Assembly (NCBI GenBank): GCA_946403625.1
Contig: CAMJAP010000002.1
Coordinates: 1-64,000 of the forward strand
Source of the DNA: an uncultured Lachnospiraceae bacterium
Lineage (GTDB): Bacteria > Bacillota > Clostridia > Lachnospirales > Lachnospiraceae
Reading direction: 5' to 3'
Length of the DNA stretch: 64,000 nucleotides
Made by a program: the position numbers and the translations under genes. Positions within the stretch are counted from its first letter, which is position 1, and every line of letters begins with the position of its first letter. Below are positions 61,185-64,000 of this stretch, piece after piece. The notes below the pieces were generated by a model. The model saw only the letters and a program-made list of their open reading frames with translations, did not search any database and was not told the origin of the DNA.

Positions 61185-62774
61185 ATGGCGATGTTTTTGA
61201 ATAAAAAGAGAATCGTATCTTTTTGCGGAGCGGTGCTGGCGGCTTCTTTTTTGTGCGGCTGTCACGGGGCAAAGGAAAAGCATGAGTTTGTGGTGCCGGA
61301 AACACTGGACACCACCCGGAATATGGAACTGACCTTTTGGGCCAAGAACGATACCAACATCACGCAGACCAGGATCTATGAAAAAGCCATCGCGGATTTT
61401 GAAGAACTGTATCCCAATATCAGCGTGAACCTGCGTCTGTATACGGATTACGGCAAGATCTACAACGATGTGATCACAAACATTGCCACCGATACGACAC
61501 CGAATATCTGCATCACTTACCCGGATCATATCGCAACCTATATCTCCGGCGCGGATACCGTGGTGCCGCTGGATCAGTTATTTTCGGATGCGCGTTACGG
61601 GCTTGGGGGCTCGGAACTGCGTTACGACGGGCCGACGGAAGCAGAAGTGATCCCGCAGTTTCTGAAGGAATGCGAGATCGGGGGTGTGCATTATGCGGTG
61701 CCCTATATGCGCTCCACAGAAGCATGTTATGTCAATAGAGATATGGTGGAGGCTCTGGGCTATACGCTGCCGGAGACACTGACATGGGATTTTGTCTGGG
61801 AAGTGTCCGATGCAGCGATGAAAAAGGATGCCGACGGAAATTTTGCAATCAACGGGCAGCAGGTGATGATCCCGTTCATCTACAAGTCTACGGACAATAT
61901 GATGATACAGCAGTTACGGCAGAGGGGCGCCGGTTATTCCGATGCTTCCGGCAATGTGGAGATTTTTAACGATACCACGAAGGAACTGCTGCAGACGATC
62001 TCAAAACATGCGGCCAACAAAGCCTTTTCTACCTTTAAGATCTCCAGTTATCCGGGAAACTTCTTAAATGCCGGACAGTGTATCTTTGCGGTGGATTCCA
62101 CTGCCGGTGCGACCTGGATGGGGCATCAGGCAACGCACCTGGATATCAGCGCGGACAAACTGGTGGATTTTCAGATGGAAGTAATGACGGTGCCGCAGTT
62201 CGATCCGGCCAATCCGCAGATGATCTCTCAGGGGCCGTCCCTGTGCATCTTTAACAAGAGCGACCCGCAGGAGGTGCTGGCCAGCTGGCTGTTTATGCAG
62301 TATCTGCTGACCAACGAAGTGCAGATCGCCTACTCCCAGACGGAAGGGTACGTACCGGTGACCTCCAAGGCGCAGCAGTCCGCGGAATATCAGGACTATC
62401 TGTCCCGGGCCGGTGAAGATAACGATCTGTATTATGATGTAAAGATCGCAGCAGCCAGACTGCTTTTGGATAACACGGAGCATACGTTTATCACGCCGGT
62501 ATTTAATGGCTCGGCATCGCTTCGGGATGCGGCGGGGCAGATGATCGAAAATGTGACCAAATCCACCAGGCGCAAGGAGACGGTGGATGATGCGTATTTT
62601 GAGAAACTGTATGCGGATATGAATGCGCTGTACCATCTGGATCAGTATGCGGATTCGGAAGGAAAGCGGGAACTGGGGCCTCTGCCGGCGGAGTCCAAGA
62701 TGCTGTTGGGCGGTCTGGCGACAGCCTGGGTCGGTATTTTCGTATATTTTGTACGAATCAGAAAGAAAAAATAA
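61185..62774 (+). CDS. ABC transporter substrate-binding lipoprotein with C-terminal TM helix
   Basis: Lipobox FLCGC; MELTFWAKNDTNITQTRIYEKAIADFEELYPNISVNLRLY; C-term MLLGGLATAWVGIFVYFVRIRKKK. Confidence 0.92.
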   Translation: MAMFLNKKRIVSFCGAVLAASFLCGCHGAKEKHEFVVPETLDTTRNMELTFWAKNDTNITQTRIYEKAIADFEELYPNISVNLRLYTDYGKIYNDVITNIATDTTPNICITYPDHIATYISGADTVVPLDQLFSDARYGLGGSELRYDGPTEAEVIPQFLKECEIGGVHYAVPYMRSTEACYVNRDMVEALGYTLPETLTWDFVWEVSDAAMKKDADGNFAINGQQVMIPFIYKSTDNMMIQQLRQRGAGYSDASGNVEIFNDTTKELLQTISKHAANKAFSTFKISSYPGNFLNAGQCIFAVDSTAGATWMGHQATHLDISADKLVDFQMEVMTVPQFDPANPQMISQGPSLCIFNKSDPQEVLASWLFMQYLLTNEVQIAYSQTEGYVPVTSKAQQSAEYQDYLSRAGEDNDLYYDVKIAAARLLLDNTEHTFITPVFNGSASLRDAAGQMIENVTKSTRRKETVDDAYFEKLYADMNALYHLDQYADSEGKRELGPLPAESKMLLGGLATAWVGIFVYFVRIRKKK

Positions 62775-62867
62775 AGATATATTGCATAAAATAGCAATAG
62801 AATAATTGTGGAATGTGTGTATAATACTCGTTGGAGATGTGGAGAGTCTCCGGTGGGAGGAAACACT

Positions 62868-63068
62868 ATGAAAAAGAAAATGATGCTTGGGATCGCGGGC
62901 ATCACGGCAATTCTCTCACTGAGTGCCTGTGGCGAGTTTGAGTGTGATATGTGCGGTGAGGAAAAGACCGGCAAATCCTACACGGTAACGGTTCTGGGCG
63001 ACGAAGAGATGACGATCTGCGAGGATTGTTATCAGACAGTGAAAGAATTGATGGATGCGATCAACTAA
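62868..63068 (+). CDS. small lipoprotein with two CxxC motifs
   Basis: Lipobox LSAC; CDMCGEEKTGKSYTVTVLGDEEMTICEDC. Confidence 0.75.
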   Translation: MKKKMMLGIAGITAILSLSACGEFECDMCGEEKTGKSYTVTVLGDEEMTICEDCYQTVKELMDAIN

Positions 63069-63085
63069 TAAGGAGGAAAGAAACT

Positions 63086-63967
63086 ATGAAAAAGAGAATG
63101 GCAATGGTAATGGCACTTGGAATGACCGTAGCACTGGCTGCTTGCGGTACCGAAGCACCGGCACAGACAACGGATGCAGCAGCTCCGACCGAGGCTGAGG
63201 TTGCAGCAGAGCCGACCGAAGCAGAAGCTGAGCCGACCGAGGCAGAAGCAGAGCCGACCGAAGCAGAGGCAGAGCCGACCGAGGCAGAAGCAGAGGCAAC
63301 GGATGCAGAGGTAATGAGCTATGCAGATTATGCTGCAGCTGAGGTTGACGATCCGGTTTGTGTAGATGTTTATGTACAGGCTACACAGGCTTGGTGGGAG
63401 AAGGACGGCCAGGGCCTGATCACTGTTTATGCAGCAGATGAGGATGGCGCATACTTCATCTACAACATGGCTTGCACCGAGGAAGATTCCGCAAATCTGA
63501 CCCAGGGTGCTCACATTCTGGTAAGCGGATTTAAGTCCGAGTGGTCCGGCGAGGTGGAGATCATCGATGCAACCTTCGAACTGGTAGAGGATGACGCTAC
63601 TTTCGTAGCAGAGGCAGAGGATGTTACCGAACTGCTTGGTACCGATGAGCTGATCGATCATCAGAATCAGTTTGTAGCATTTACCGATCTGGAAGTTGTT
63701 GCAAAGCAGGATGCTGACGGCAACGATGCAGCTTTCCTGTACAACTGGGACGGCTCCGGTGAGGCAGGCAGCGATCTGTACTTTGATGTAAAGGCTGCAG
63801 ATGACGCTGTATACACCTTCACGGTAGAGTCTTATCTGTGCGGCGAAGATACCGATGTTTACAAGGCTGTGGAAGCTCTGAACGTTGGTGACAAGATCGA
63901 TGCAGAAGGTTTCCTGTACTGGTATGAGGGCGTTAACCCGCACATCACCGCAGTAACCGTAAAATAA
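63086..63967 (+). CDS. secreted lipoprotein with (PTEAEAE)n linker
   Basis: Lipobox LAAC; PTEAEAE repeats then globular domain. Confidence 0.8.
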   Translation: MKKRMAMVMALGMTVALAACGTEAPAQTTDAAAPTEAEVAAEPTEAEAEPTEAEAEPTEAEAEPTEAEAEATDAEVMSYADYAAAEVDDPVCVDVYVQATQAWWEKDGQGLITVYAADEDGAYFIYNMACTEEDSANLTQGAHILVSGFKSEWSGEVEIIDATFELVEDDATFVAEAEDVTELLGTDELIDHQNQFVAFTDLEVVAKQDADGNDAAFLYNWDGSGEAGSDLYFDVKAADDAVYTFTVESYLCGEDTDVYKAVEALNVGDKIDAEGFLYWYEGVNPHITAVTVK

Positions 63968-64000
63968 TCGGCTGCAAATAAAACATTGTATTTTTTTGCA

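Noticed and set aside
63208-63300. Regular 21-bp repeat resembling a CRISPR-like array
   Set aside because: Contiguous in-frame PTEAEAE coding repeats without unique spacers and no cas genes
63065-63943. 292-aa minus-strand ORF with CLCFCLGRL repeats
   Set aside because: Reverse complement of the PTEAEAE linker of a supported lipoprotein

Overview
The window reads as a chromosomal segment of a Firmicute, probably Clostridia/Lachnospiraceae-like (inferred from gene content and style). Order, left to right: ATP synthase tail (atpA end, atpG, atpD, atpC); polysaccharide flippase; FeoA-FeoB fusion; a block of six paralogous, uncharacterised membrane proteins with two duplicated secreted proteins among them (7.8-17.0 kb); ridA; an FMN-riboswitch-led riboflavin operon (ribD-ribE-ribBA-ribH-HAD phosphatase); argG; trkA/trkH; argJ-argB-argD; an orphan solute-binding-like protein; comEA, an OmpR-type two-component system with a GerMN lipoprotein, comEC; a VWA lipoprotein; a BrnT/BrnA toxin-antitoxin pair; a Na+/solute symporter; holA; surE; an Xre repressor divergent to a secreted YPDV-repeat/NPCBM-like protein; a long, dyad-rich, probably non-coding element; a DUF1653 protein; 5'-nucleotidase; mutY; metF with a stand-alone MetH activation domain; a double-sensor hybrid kinase, REC and REC-GGDEF cluster; a carbohydrate-type ABC transporter; and two lipoproteins. 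The strongest candidates for something undescribed are (1) the six-paralog membrane family with its duplicated secreted partners, (2) the ~225-nt nested-helix element at 46818-47042, and (3) the dyad/DnaA-box-like region at 41359-41583 next to brnTA. No CRISPR array, tRNA, rRNA or transposase was seen. All assignments are by eye, with no database searches.
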